This document shows, piece by piece, positions 50,250 to 58,219 of a DNA stretch of 64,000 bases. The DNA comes from Lawsonibacter celer (GTDB taxonomy: Bacteria; Bacillota; Clostridia; Oscillospirales; Oscillospiraceae). The first letter of the stretch is position 1, and each line of letters starts with the position of its first letter. The notes under the pieces are model-generated. The model had not been told where the DNA came from. It did not search any database and saw only the letters and a program-made list of their open reading frames with translations. The stretch covers positions 88,439 to 152,438 of the forward strand of contig NZ_JACOEA010000007.1 of the NCBI RefSeq assembly GCF_014281125.1. The letters run 5' to 3'. The position numbers were made by a program, and so were the translations under genes.

Positions 50250-50960
50250 TTACTTATTCAGATCCAGCACAACGGGAACGGATTTGTAGCCGATCCCCAT
50301 TCTGTCAATCCCCATGTCGATCAGCTGCAGGAAGTGCTCCCTGGTCCGGATGCAGCCGCTGCCCTTGATCTTGCACTTGTCCCCCACTTCCTCCATCATA
50401 ATCCGGATGACCTCGGGGGTCGCGCCGTGGGACTCAAAGCCGGTCAGGAAGCCGGTGCTGGTCTTTACAAAGTCCACGCCCGCCTCGATGCAGCAGTGGC
50501 AGGTCTTTCTGATCTGCTCCTCATTCAGGGCGTCCGTCTCGAAGATGGCCTTCAGCTGGCGGCCGTACTTGTGGGCCGCATCCGCGCAGGCCTTCAGGTC
50601 GGCGGTCACCTTGTCATACTTGCCCGCCCGGATCCATCCGAAGTTGGCGACCACGTCCACTTCCTTCACAGTATCGTACTTGGCCACCATCTCGATCTGC
50701 ATGACCTTGGACTCAGTGGAGCTGGTGCCGAAGGGGAAGTCCGTCACCGGGCAGAGCATGGTATCGGAGCCCTTCACATAGGGCTCGCACAGATCCATGT
50801 AACCGGGGTTGATGCAGATGGTGGCACAGCCCAGCCTGACGCCGTCCTTGGTGAGGTCGATAATCTGCTCCTCGGTAAATTCAGGCTTCAGCACGGAGTA
50901 ATCGATGTAGGACGCCAGCTCCTTCAGGGTCATTTCGCTTGCTTTCTTTGTGGGTTTCAT
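50250..50960 (-). CDS. deoC: Deoxyribose-phosphate aldolase
   Basis: The product is a 236-residue class I aldolase that splits 2-deoxyribose 5-phosphate into glyceraldehyde 3-phosphate and acetaldehyde. The Schiff-base lysine is in DFVKTSTGF (Lys166), the second lysine in KIKGSGCIRT (Lys199; KASGGIRT in most), and the proton-relay Asp in EVDVVANFG (Asp102). Glu140s TDAL and CHCC are unusual neighbours. The ATG at 50960 follows CAGGAGGC. There is no phosphopentomutase or nucleoside gene beside it, so a role in another aldol cleavage is possible. Confidence 0.9.
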   Translation of the reverse strand: MKPTKKASEMTLKELASYIDYSVLKPEFTEEQIIDLTKDGVRLGCATICINPGYMDLCEPYVKGSDTMLCPVTDFPFGTSSTESKVMQIEMVAKYDTVKEVDVVANFGWIRAGKYDKVTADLKACADAAHKYGRQLKAIFETDALNEEQIRKTCHCCIEAGVDFVKTSTGFLTGFESHGATPEVIRIMMEEVGDKCKIKGSGCIRTREHFLQLIDMGIDRMGIGYKSVPVVLDLNK

Positions 50961-51174
50961 ATTGATTGCCTCCTGTATATCATTTTTCATGTATCTGTTC
51001 CATCGGCACATTCTGCCAGTGTTTATAGTATAACATCATTCTTTATTTGGTTCTTGTTGTTTATCACATATTTTTTGTTCTATATTGATATTTTTCTTTC
51101 AATGCTCATTCTATAGGCTCCTCATATCGGCCGCGTCTCAAGAGGCGGTAAGACGTTCTGCCGGCCGGATACCC
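50961..51174. other. AT-rich region upstream of deoC
   Basis: This is markedly richer in A+T than the surroundings and holds no gene. On the minus strand TATACT (near 51026) and TATAAA could serve deoC, but no convincing -35 is visible. GGCAGAATGTGCC (near 51009-51021) is a short inverted repeat just before the deoC leader and could be an operator. Confidence 0.35.
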
Positions 51175-51214
51175 AAAAGCGGCGCCTCCCCCTTTCGGGG
51201 GAGGCGCCGCTTTT
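51175..51214 (-). terminator. Terminator of the acyl-CoA dehydrogenase operon
   Basis: A perfect 18-bp stem (AAAAGCGGCGCCTCCCCC at 51175-51192, complement 51197-51214) with a TTTC loop ends in T4 on both strands. It lies after the last gene of the minus-strand unit. Confidence 0.92.
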
Positions 51215-51263
51215 CATTGCTCAGACACTGTGCCGGGATAGATCCGGGGGATGCTGCCGTGCC

Positions 51264-51806
51264 TCAGCCCGGGAGGCTCTTGCAGGCGCAGCCACAGGAG
51301 ACTGAGAACACCAGCTCCCGCAGGGCCTCCTCGTTCTCCCGCACGTTGTCAGGCCGGCCGATCAGGGAGCTGACCACAGCCCGGCCGCTCTCCTCGTCAT
51401 AGAAAGCCAGCTGGAGCACCCGCACCGGGGCGTCGGACTTGCGCTTAACCAGCCCCAGGGACGCTCGGTATTCGGACACCACAAAGGCCGCCTTCCCACC
51501 GCAGAAATCCACGACCTCCATCGTTTCAATGTCATAGGGAGTCTTTTTCAGCTGCCTTGCATACTGCTGGCGGATATTGGCGTAGTAGTTCTCCGCAAAC
51601 TCCTCGTTGGTGGATTCGGCCGCCTCCCAGTTCAGGCTCAGGGAGAGCTGAGCTCCCTTTTTGGGGACAAAATCCTCAATCCGGAAAAAGCCGGAGTTGT
51701 AGGTGACGCCCCGTTTGGGATCAAAGCAGAGCTTCCAGCTTTTGGGATGTTCAATGGAGACATCATAGATTGAAAACAGCGTACGTTCCATCAATGTGGT
51801 ATCCAT
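51264..51806 (-). CDS. Unknown 180-residue protein, last gene of the acd-symporter operon
   Basis: The product starts MDTTLMERTLFSIYDVSIEHP and has no signal peptide or membrane span. It is rich in beta-type segments (GAQLSLSLNWEAAESTNEEF, FVVSEYRASLGLVKR) and ends with a Cys-rich tail, VSCGCACKSLPG. I do not recognise the family. The ATG at 51806 is eight to nine bases after AGGAAG; a GTG nine bases upstream lies inside that site. It is 19 bases downstream of the symporter gene, so it is probably co-transcribed with acyl-CoA dehydrogenase and the transporter. A link to substrate entry is only an inference. Confidence 0.65.
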   Translation of the reverse strand: MDTTLMERTLFSIYDVSIEHPKSWKLCFDPKRGVTYNSGFFRIEDFVPKKGAQLSLSLNWEAAESTNEEFAENYYANIRQQYARQLKKTPYDIETMEVVDFCGGKAAFVVSEYRASLGLVKRKSDAPVRVLQLAFYDEESGRAVVSSLIGRPDNVRENEEALRELVFSVSCGCACKSLPG

Positions 51807-51825
51807 AATCCGCACTTCCTTTTTC

Positions 51826-53406
51826 TTATTTGGCCGCGAGCTGCTCGGGACGGAAGGTGGAGGCGAGGATGGTGTTGCCCACGATCACATTCACGTCAGT
51901 GCCGGCGCTGATGTAGTTCTCCACGCGGGTGATGTACTTGTCGACAATTTCATCCGGGCATTTGGTGGCCAGGCTGACCACAATGTAGAGAACAGCATTG
52001 ACAATCAGGCCCCAAGAGAACGCAGACAGACCCAGAGGCAGGCTGGTGATGAAGAAGGTGCCGATGGTAACCACGATACAGCCGGAGATGGTACCGGCCC
52101 AAGCGCCCTGCTTGGTTCCCTTTTTCCAGAACAGGCCGCCGATGGTGGCGGGCATGACCATGCCAAAGTAGGGGGAGGAGAGCTTATAGGCGTAATCCAC
52201 AATGGCGGCAGGACGGAACCAGACGATAATGAGCATGGCGATCATCATGATAATGACCACGTAGCGGGTCCAGCGGACCGCCTTCTTCTCGTCCACGTCC
52301 TTGCCCTTGAGCAGGAAGCGGTGACGGATGAACAAGTCCTTGGTCACCATGGCGGTGCCGGAGAGAAGCATGGACTCGCCGGTGGAGATAGCGAAGGCGA
52401 ACAGGCACAGCATGGCCACGGAACTGATGATGGGAGGCGCGAAGTTAGTGGCCAGGTAGGGCACGATGGAGTCGGCCTGGGTGAAGCCGGAGCCCAGCAG
52501 GGCGGGGGCAATGTAGGTGCCGATGAGAATCAGGCCACTGAACACCATTAGATAGCCAATGGGCAGACCCCACGCCATGACCTCAAAGTTCTTCTTGCTC
52601 TTGGCGATGTAGCAGCGGGAGTAAATATGGGGCCACACGATGGTGGCGACTGAGGCGGTGAGCGCCTGGTTGATGACGCCCGCGATATTGAAGTAGCCGG
52701 TGGCGCCGGGCGCGCCCAGGTTAGCGTAGGATACCGGGTCGTCCTTCAGTGCGTTAAAGACCGCGACCATGCCGCCGTCAAAGTTGCGCACCACTAGGAC
52801 CACAACCAGTACCCACAGGGTGCCCACGCCCAGGATGAAATTGAAAGTGTCCATCCAGGCCACCGCCTTCATGCCTCCGCCGAACACGTGGAAGCAGATG
52901 ATGGCGCAGGCGAAAAGCACCACCAGCATATAGGGCGCGAACCCCTTGGTGGACACGTTCATACCGTCGCCGATGGTGATAAGCTGGAGGGCCACATAGG
53001 GGACAATCATGGCCACCATCAGCACGGCGCAGAACACGCCGTAGCCCTCGGAATAATAGCGGCTGCGCAGGAAGTCAATGGGCGTGGTAAATCCGTATTC
53101 CTTGCCCAGCAGCCACAGTCGATAGCCGATCACACAGAACTCCAGGCCCACACAGAAGGCGCCCATACCGGAGATATAGCCCACGCCCAGCTTATAGGAC
53201 GAGGAGGGCCAGCCATAGAACGCCAGGCCGCTGAACACCGACACGGCGGTGGAGCAGACCAGCATAAAGGTGCTCACGCCGCGGTCGGCATTGTAGAAGG
53301 TCTCTGTGGATCCGCTGGTTTTCCGATAGTTCGCGAGGCCCTGGACCACCATAAAAATGCCGTAGACACCGCAGAACGCGATACATAATACAGCGTACAT
53401 ATTCAT
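51826..53406 (-). CDS. Sodium:solute symporter (SSS family)
   Basis: The product has 526 residues and about 13 membrane spans, starting YAVLCIAFCGVYGIFMVVQG. Typical SSS segments are FYNADRGVSTFMLVCSTAVS (about 37-56), GFTTPIDFLRSRYYSEGYG (about 105-123) and AFAISTGESMLLSGTAMVTKD (about 339-359). The family imports carboxylates, sugars or amino acids with Na+. Its place behind the acyl-CoA dehydrogenase and a sigma-54 promoter shared with the dehydratase locus suggests a C4 acid such as 4-hydroxybutyrate or 4-aminobutyrate. The ATG at 53406 follows GAGGAGG. Confidence 0.88.
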   Translation of the reverse strand: MNMYAVLCIAFCGVYGIFMVVQGLANYRKTSGSTETFYNADRGVSTFMLVCSTAVSVFSGLAFYGWPSSSYKLGVGYISGMGAFCVGLEFCVIGYRLWLLGKEYGFTTPIDFLRSRYYSEGYGVFCAVLMVAMIVPYVALQLITIGDGMNVSTKGFAPYMLVVLFACAIICFHVFGGGMKAVAWMDTFNFILGVGTLWVLVVVLVVRNFDGGMVAVFNALKDDPVSYANLGAPGATGYFNIAGVINQALTASVATIVWPHIYSRCYIAKSKKNFEVMAWGLPIGYLMVFSGLILIGTYIAPALLGSGFTQADSIVPYLATNFAPPIISSVAMLCLFAFAISTGESMLLSGTAMVTKDLFIRHRFLLKGKDVDEKKAVRWTRYVVIIMMIAMLIIVWFRPAAIVDYAYKLSSPYFGMVMPATIGGLFWKKGTKQGAWAGTISGCIVVTIGTFFITSLPLGLSAFSWGLIVNAVLYIVVSLATKCPDEIVDKYITRVENYISAGTDVNVIVGNTILASTFRPEQLAAK

Positions 53407-53450
53407 TTGCGTAATACCTCCTCTGTGATTGATTCAAACGCCGCAGGGGA

Positions 53451-53663
53451 TTAGAGGTCCTTTTGGCGGGCAAAAAAGCGGATAAAATAAATACCCCAGA
53501 TAATGGAACCGATTGGGGCCGTGCCAAAGAACAGCAGATAGTGCAGACTCAGCCACCCAAAGAGAATGGGATTGGGCAGGATGGGAATCACCACGAAGTT
53601 GAACGCAAAGAATATAATATTCACGATAACAAACAGGATTGTGCCGGTTTTGCTCTGTTTCAT
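53451..53663 (-). CDS. Small two-span membrane protein, symporter partner (DUF3311-like)
   Basis: The product has 70 residues with two hydrophobic helices (about 7-28, ILFVIVNIIFFAFNFVVIPI, and about 36-62, SLHYLLFFGTAPIGSIIWGIYF). Small DUF3311/YhdT-type proteins are commonly encoded beside SSS transporters, where they may act as a subunit. The ATG at 53663 follows AAGGAGG. It lies between the dehydrogenase and symporter genes (gaps of 54 and 44 bases). Confidence 0.78.
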   Translation of the reverse strand: MKQSKTGTILFVIVNIIFFAFNFVVIPILPNPILFGWLSLHYLLFFGTAPIGSIIWGIYFIRFFARQKDL

Positions 53664-53717
53664 GATACATCCTCCTTAAACTCGAATTCGCCGGAATGCA
53701 GGGGGATGGGGCCACGC

Positions 53718-54851
53718 TTATTTCAGCAGCTGCCCGGCGATTACCACCCGCTGGATCTGATTGGTGCCCTCGAAGATCTGGAATATCTTGGCGTCACGGA
53801 GGAGCTTCTCCACCGGGTACTCCCGGGAATAGCCGTAGCCGCCCAGGATCTGAATGGCATCCAGCGCGGACTTGACCGCAGTGTCGCCGGCAAAGCACTT
53901 GCAGATGGCGGCCTCGCGGGAGTAGGGCAGGCCGGCCATAATGCGGTTGATGCAGTAAATCACGGTCTGCCGGGCGGCCTCAGTCTGCATATCCATGTCC
54001 GCCATCATAAACTGGAGGGCCTGCTGCTTAGCGATGGGCTTGCCGAAGGTCACCCGGGTCTTGGAGTAGGCCACAGCCTCGTCCAGCGCGCGCTGGGAGA
54101 TACCCACGGCGATGGCGCCGATGAACGGACGGGACAGGTCCAGGGTGCGCATGGCAATCTTAAAGCCCTCGCCCTCTTCCCCTAGGCGGTTGCTCGCAGG
54201 CACGCGCACGTCTTCAAAGATCACATCGCAGGTGTTGGACAGGCGGATTCCGAACTTATCCTCCTCTTTGCCGGTACTCACGCCGGGACGGTTGCGCTCC
54301 ACAATAAAGGCGGTCAGGCCCTTCAGGCCCTTGGAGCGGTCCACCGAGGCGAAGACCACATACACGTCCGCGATGCCGCCGTTGGTGATAAAGCACTTGG
54401 AGCCGTTGATGATGTACTCGTCCCCGTCACGGACGGCGGTAGCCGCACAGGCGCCCGCGTCCGAGCCGGCCATGGGTTCGGTCAGGCAGAAGGCCGCAAA
54501 CTTTTTCTGCCCCAGGATGTCGGCATACATCTGCTTCTGGGCGTCGGTGCCGGCCAGCAGAACCGGCTTGATCGCCAGACCGGTGGCGCCCATGGTAGTG
54601 GCGAAGCCGGCGTCCACCTTTCCCATCTCTTCACAGGCGGCCGCCACGGTCATATAGTCCACGCCGCCTCCGCCGAACTCCTCGGGAATTTCCATGCTGT
54701 GCAGGCCCATCTCCAGCGCCATGTCATAGGCCGCCATGGGCAGCTCGCCCGTGCGGTCGCATTCCGCGCAGATGGGGGCCACCTCTTTCTCCATGAAGTC
54801 TTTGACGGAGCTGACAATGGCCTGTTGGTCTTCGTTAAGCAGATAACCCAT
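53718..54851 (-). CDS. Acyl-CoA dehydrogenase (butyryl-CoA dehydrogenase-like)
   Basis: The product is a 377-residue flavoprotein of the short-chain acyl-CoA dehydrogenase family. Signatures are CLTEPMAGSDAG (about 123-134), GSKCFITNGGIAD (about 152-164), RVTFGKPIAKQQALQF (about 255-270), and the catalytic Glu361 in FEGTNQIQR. It should interconvert butyryl-CoA and crotonyl-CoA and pass electrons to EtfAB, which are encoded on the other arm of this locus. The ATG at 54851 follows GGAGG; an upstream frame without a ribosome site was rejected. It is first in the minus-strand unit, driven by the sigma-54 promoter at 54914. Confidence 0.92.
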   Translation of the reverse strand: MGYLLNEDQQAIVSSVKDFMEKEVAPICAECDRTGELPMAAYDMALEMGLHSMEIPEEFGGGGVDYMTVAAACEEMGKVDAGFATTMGATGLAIKPVLLAGTDAQKQMYADILGQKKFAAFCLTEPMAGSDAGACAATAVRDGDEYIINGSKCFITNGGIADVYVVFASVDRSKGLKGLTAFIVERNRPGVSTGKEEDKFGIRLSNTCDVIFEDVRVPASNRLGEEGEGFKIAMRTLDLSRPFIGAIAVGISQRALDEAVAYSKTRVTFGKPIAKQQALQFMMADMDMQTEAARQTVIYCINRIMAGLPYSREAAICKCFAGDTAVKSALDAIQILGGYGYSREYPVEKLLRDAKIFQIFEGTNQIQRVVIAGQLLK

Positions 54852-54913
54852 ATGATCTCCTCCATTTTTCAATTTGGTTCCAGCGTGCGATGCATGCATT
54901 CACACAGCTTAAA

Positions 54914-54929
54914 TGCAAGTTCCGTACCA
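54914..54929 (-). promoter_or_regulatory. Sigma-54 (-24/-12) promoter of the acd-symporter operon
   Basis: On the minus strand the sequence is TGGTACGGAACTTGCA, with GG at -25/-24 and GC at -13/-12 separated by exactly ten bases. Only the fourth base of TGGCAC differs. It ends 62 bases before the acd start. Confidence 0.72.
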
Positions 54930-55059
54930 AGTTTTCCCGCCGGTTATCCCCGCCGGTGCGGGATACCGCTTCTCCTGAAAGGCTTTGACCACAAGTCGCT
55001 TTTTTGCAAATATTGTCGGCACATGCGAGCAAATTACCCAAAACAAAGAAAGTTGTCCC
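54930..55059. other. Divergent control region between acd and the regulator gene
   Basis: No gene is present. This stretch separates the sigma-54 promoter of acd from the sigma-A promoter of the regulator and holds CCGGCGGTTATCCCCGCCGG-type GC-rich dyads near 54938-54957. I see no further copy of the palindrome listed at 55100. Confidence 0.4.
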
Positions 55060-55088
55060 TTGACTATTCCAGTTATTTTGCCTATAAT
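55060..55088 (+). promoter_or_regulatory. Sigma-A promoter of the sigma-54 activator gene
   Basis: TTGACT (55060-55065), exactly 17 bases, and TATAAT (55083-55088). Transcription would begin near 55095, just upstream of the palindromic operator. Confidence 0.75.
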
Positions 55089-55099
55089 TAGATTTGAAA

Positions 55100-55163
55100 T
55101 CGCAAAATCGAGACAATTTTAAATTCTCATTTTTGCGACTTATCGCAAAAATGAGACGATTTT
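55100..55163. promoter_or_regulatory. Palindromic operator / enhancer cluster for the sigma-54 activator
   Basis: TCTCATTTTTGCGA (55125-55138) and its perfect complement TCGCAAAAATGAGA (55143-55156) form a 14-bp-arm inverted repeat with a 4-base centre. An extra direct copy, TCGCAAAATCGAGACAATTTT (55100-55120), matches 55143-55163 at 18 of 21 positions and lies 43 bases upstream of it. It lies in the 5' leader of the regulator gene, 31-87 bases before its start, and about 220 bases from the acd sigma-54 promoter, a usual distance for an enhancer site. Confidence 0.7.
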
Positions 55164-55186
55164 TTGACCGGAGAGGAGACCCCCGC

Positions 55187-56617
55187 GTGAGGTGTGAAGA
55201 ATTTGGTTTTGAAAATTTGCGGAAGGCTTTAAACCATATGAAGGGGACCCTGTTGATTTGTGACCGGGACCGCAATGTAGTGTACTACAATGACGTGGTC
55301 TGTTCGGCGCTGAATATCCCGGCCGAACGGTTGGACGGCGCAAATCTGATGGATTTGGCGGAGGAGGGTTATATCCTCAACTCAGCCAGCATCCAGGCCT
55401 TTGAAACCAAGCAGCTGAGCATTAAATACGTCCAGGGCAAGATGAAGGTTCCCATTCTGACGGTCTCAAACCCGGTCCTGGACGAGGACGGCGAGGTGGC
55501 GCTGGTAGTAGCCATCAGCTTTAATGAGCAGATTACCGAGCTGGTCACCCGTGAGATGATGGAGTCGCGGATCAAATCCACCCAGCTTCTGGACCTGCTG
55601 TCCGCCCAGGTGTCGGCCAACACTGTGGTCATTGCGGAGAGCGCGGCCATGAAGAGCATTCTGACCTTTTTAAGCCGGATTGCCGCCATGGACAGCACGG
55701 TTCTGCTCACCGGAGAGACCGGTACGGGCAAGGAGGTCCTGGCCAAATACATCCACAACCAGAGCGCTCGCAGCGGCGGAGTCTTTGTCCCGGTCAACTG
55801 TGCGGCCATCCCGGAAAGCCTGATGGAATCAGAGTTTTTCGGCTACGCCAAGGGGGCCTTTACCGGCGCCAACCGTGACGGCAAGGCCGGCGTATTTGAA
55901 CTGGCCGACGGCGGCACCATCTTTCTGGATGAGATTGGGGAAATGCCCATCCTGATCCAGGCAAAGTTCCTTCGGGTCATTGAAACGGGTGAGGTGACCC
56001 GGCTGGGCTCGGAGAGCAGCAAAAAGGTGAACTTCCGGCTGGTGGCGGCCACCAACCGAAATCTGGAGGAAATGTGCGCCCAAGGGCTGTTCCGCAGCGA
56101 TCTCTACTACCGTCTGAACATTCTCTCCGTAGAGATCCCGCCCCTGCGGGAGCGGAGGGACGACATCGTGCCGCTGGCCCGTTTCTTTCTCAATTTGTTT
56201 AATAAAAAGTATAATAAGACCAAAATACTGTCTTATTCGGCCATTAAATGGCTGGAACATTACCGCTGGCCGGGCAATGTCCGGGAGCTACGCAACGTCA
56301 TTGAGCGGCTGTTTATCACCTCCTCCACGGACATTCTGGATTTCGAAAGCGGGTATAACGTTCTGCCCTCAGCCGGATCTGAGCCGCTGGCGGGGCCAGC
56401 GGCTCCGGGCCGTACAGGTCCGGAGCCGGCACAGGAGGGCTCCTCCCTGCACGACGCCGTGGAGGCCTATGAAAAGCAGCTGATTCTGGAGACCTTGGAT
56501 GCCTGCGGCGGCAGCGTCTCCAAGGCGGCCGGAAAGCTGCGCCTGCACAAATCCGTGCTGTACCGCAAGCTGGAAAAATACCGCAGTCAGGCAGCCATTA
56601 CCCTGCCGGCGCGATAA
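55187..56617 (+). CDS. PAS-domain sigma-54-dependent transcriptional activator (NtrC family)
   Basis: The product has 476 residues. A PAS-like sensor (about 10-125, FENLRKALNHMKGTLLICDRD) is followed by the AAA+ domain (about 145-380): Walker A GETGTGKE (about 176-183), GAFTGA loop (about 223-228) that contacts sigma-54, Walker B GGTIFLDEIGE and RPGNVRELRN-type end WPGNVRELRN. The C-terminal Fis-type HTH is at about 425-470 (SKAAGKLRLHKSVLYRKLEKY). The GTG start (55187) sits nine bases after GGAGAGGAG; TTG 55094 and ATG 55151 would put the operator inside the coding region and lack ribosome sites. It probably activates both sigma-54 promoters of this locus. Confidence 0.92.
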   Translation: MRCEEFGFENLRKALNHMKGTLLICDRDRNVVYYNDVVCSALNIPAERLDGANLMDLAEEGYILNSASIQAFETKQLSIKYVQGKMKVPILTVSNPVLDEDGEVALVVAISFNEQITELVTREMMESRIKSTQLLDLLSAQVSANTVVIAESAAMKSILTFLSRIAAMDSTVLLTGETGTGKEVLAKYIHNQSARSGGVFVPVNCAAIPESLMESEFFGYAKGAFTGANRDGKAGVFELADGGTIFLDEIGEMPILIQAKFLRVIETGEVTRLGSESSKKVNFRLVAATNRNLEEMCAQGLFRSDLYYRLNILSVEIPPLRERRDDIVPLARFFLNLFNKKYNKTKILSYSAIKWLEHYRWPGNVRELRNVIERLFITSSTDILDFESGYNVLPSAGSEPLAGPAAPGRTGPEPAQEGSSLHDAVEAYEKQLILETLDACGGSVSKAAGKLRLHKSVLYRKLEKYRSQAAITLPAR

Positions 56618-56634
56618 AAGCGAACAGGGAAAAC

Positions 56635-56669
56635 GGGAGCTTCGGCGGATGCCGGGGCTCCCAATTTTT
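56635..56669 (+). terminator. Terminator of the regulator gene
   Basis: GGGAGCTTCGG pairs with CCGGGGCTCCC (two G-T pairs) and is followed by AATTTTT. It lies 17 bases after the stop and directly before the dehydratase promoter. Confidence 0.75.
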
Positions 56670-56675
56670 GTGGGT

Positions 56676-56691
56676 TGGCACACGATTTGCT
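56676..56691 (+). promoter_or_regulatory. Sigma-54 (-24/-12) promoter of the 4-hydroxybutyryl-CoA dehydratase operon
   Basis: TGGCACACGATTTGCT matches the consensus TGGCAC-N5-TTGC(A/T) at every defined position, with ten bases between GG and GC. It lies 57 bases before the abfD ATG, giving a leader of about 45 bases. Confidence 0.88.
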
Positions 56692-56748
56692 TATCTCTTA
56701 GGCAGACCGGTAAACCAACTTTCCAAAAAACAAAATGGAGGTAACATC

Positions 56749-58206
56749 ATGAAAACAGGACAAGAGTATAGGGACAGCCTGCGCACCCGCAACATCAAGG
56801 TGTACATCAAGGGACAGCTCCTGGACAGCAAGGACGTGATCGACCACCCCTTTATCAAGGGTCATGTCAACTCTGCCGCCATGACCTATGAACTGGCGCA
56901 GGATCCCCAGTTTGAGGACCTGATGACCGCTACTTCCCACCTGACCGGAAAGAAGATCAACCGTTTTACCCATATCCACCAGAGTGTAGATGATTTGGTT
57001 AAAAAAGTCAAGATGCTTCGTATGATCTCCCTCAATACTGGCACATGTTACCAAAGATGTGTGGGATTCGACGCGGTCAACGCGGTATACAGCGTTACCT
57101 TCGAGATGGACCAGAAGCTGGGCACCAACTACCATGAGCGGCTGAAGAAGTACCTGCTGCGCTGGCAGGAGGAGGACCTGATGGTGGCCGGCGCCATGAC
57201 CGACCCCAAGGGCGACCGCAGCCTGCGCCCCTCCCAGCAGGCGGACCCCGACATGTTCGTGCATGTGGTCAAGAAGGACGACAAGGGCATCTATCTCCGC
57301 GGCGCCAAGGCCCATATGACCGGCATGGTCAACTCCCACGAGATGCTCATCATGCCCACCTCCGGCTACGGCGAAGAGGACAAGGACTACGCAGTCTGCT
57401 GCGCCCTGCCTGTGGATGCCCCCGGCGTGTTCCATATCTTTGGCCGTCAAACCAATGACGACCGCAAGATGGGCGGCGAGATCGACCAGGGCAACGCCCG
57501 CTACGGCGTAGTCGGCGGCGAGTGCCTAACCATTCTGGAAGACGTATTTGTTCCTTGGGACAACGTATTTATGTGCGGCGAGTATCAGTTTTCCGGCATG
57601 CTGGTAGAGCGTTTTGCCTGCTATCACCGCCAGAACTACGGCGCCTGCAAGGGCGGTGTGTCCGACATCGTCATTGGCGCGGCTGCCACTGTGGCCGACA
57701 TGAGCGGCTACGGAAAGGCCACTCACATCAAGGATAAGCTCAACGAGATGATTCACCTGGCCGAGACGGTCTACTGCTGCGCTATCGCCTGCTCTGCTGA
57801 GGGTAAGCCCACCGCCGCGGGCAACTACTATGTGGATCCGCTGCTGGCCAACGTTGGCAAGCACAACATCACCAAGATCATTTACGAAATCGACCGGCTG
57901 GCTCAGGACGTGGGCGGCGGCATCCTGGCTACCCTGCCCTCCGAGGAAGATTTCCGCAGCCCCGAGATCGGCAAGTATGTAGAGAAGTACATGCGCGGCG
58001 TAGCCTCTGTGCCCACTGAAGACCGCATGAGGATGATCCGCCTGCTGGAAGTGATGACCGGCGGCGTGGCGCTGGTGGAATCCATGCACGGCGCAGGTTC
58101 TCCTCAGGCTCAGAAGATTATGTACTCCAAGCTCTCCGGCCTGGAGAACAAGAAGAAGGCAGCCATGAAGATCGCCGGCGTGGACCCCAGCAAGTATACA
58201 AAGTAA
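56749..58206 (+). CDS. abfD: 4-hydroxybutyryl-CoA dehydratase / vinylacetyl-CoA isomerase
   Basis: The product is a 485-residue flavin and [4Fe-4S] enzyme that removes water from 4-hydroxybutyryl-CoA to give crotonyl-CoA by a ketyl-radical route. It also isomerises vinylacetyl-CoA. Cluster ligands known from the Clostridium aminobutyricum enzyme (Cys99, Cys103, His292, Cys299, counted without Met) are all here as Cys100 and Cys104 in GTCYQRC and His293 and Cys300 in YHRQNYGAC. KAHMTGMVNSHEM (about 185-197) is also conserved. The length is full. The ATG at 56749 follows TGGAGG, behind a sigma-54 promoter. It heads the plus-strand operon. Confidence 0.95.
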   Translation: MKTGQEYRDSLRTRNIKVYIKGQLLDSKDVIDHPFIKGHVNSAAMTYELAQDPQFEDLMTATSHLTGKKINRFTHIHQSVDDLVKKVKMLRMISLNTGTCYQRCVGFDAVNAVYSVTFEMDQKLGTNYHERLKKYLLRWQEEDLMVAGAMTDPKGDRSLRPSQQADPDMFVHVVKKDDKGIYLRGAKAHMTGMVNSHEMLIMPTSGYGEEDKDYAVCCALPVDAPGVFHIFGRQTNDDRKMGGEIDQGNARYGVVGGECLTILEDVFVPWDNVFMCGEYQFSGMLVERFACYHRQNYGACKGGVSDIVIGAAATVADMSGYGKATHIKDKLNEMIHLAETVYCCAIACSAEGKPTAAGNYYVDPLLANVGKHNITKIIYEIDRLAQDVGGGILATLPSEEDFRSPEIGKYVEKYMRGVASVPTEDRMRMIRLLEVMTGGVALVESMHGAGSPQAQKIMYSKLSGLENKKKAAMKIAGVDPSKYTK

Positions 58207-58219
58207 GAAGGCCCCTGCA

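Noticed and set aside
51009..51021. GGCAGAATGTGCC as a sigma-54 promoter of deoC
   Set aside because: GG and GC are eight rather than ten bases apart and the TTGC element is missing. It is noted only as a short inverted repeat.
55005..55024. A second sigma-54-like element on the minus strand (GTGCCGACAATATTTGCA)
   Set aside because: It has TTTGCA but CC in place of the required GG ten bases upstream. The element at 54914-54929 matches much better.
55094..55186. Earlier TTG/ATG starts for the sigma-54 activator
   Set aside because: They lack a ribosome site and would place the perfect palindrome in the coding sequence. GTG 55187 is nine bases after GGAGAGGAG.
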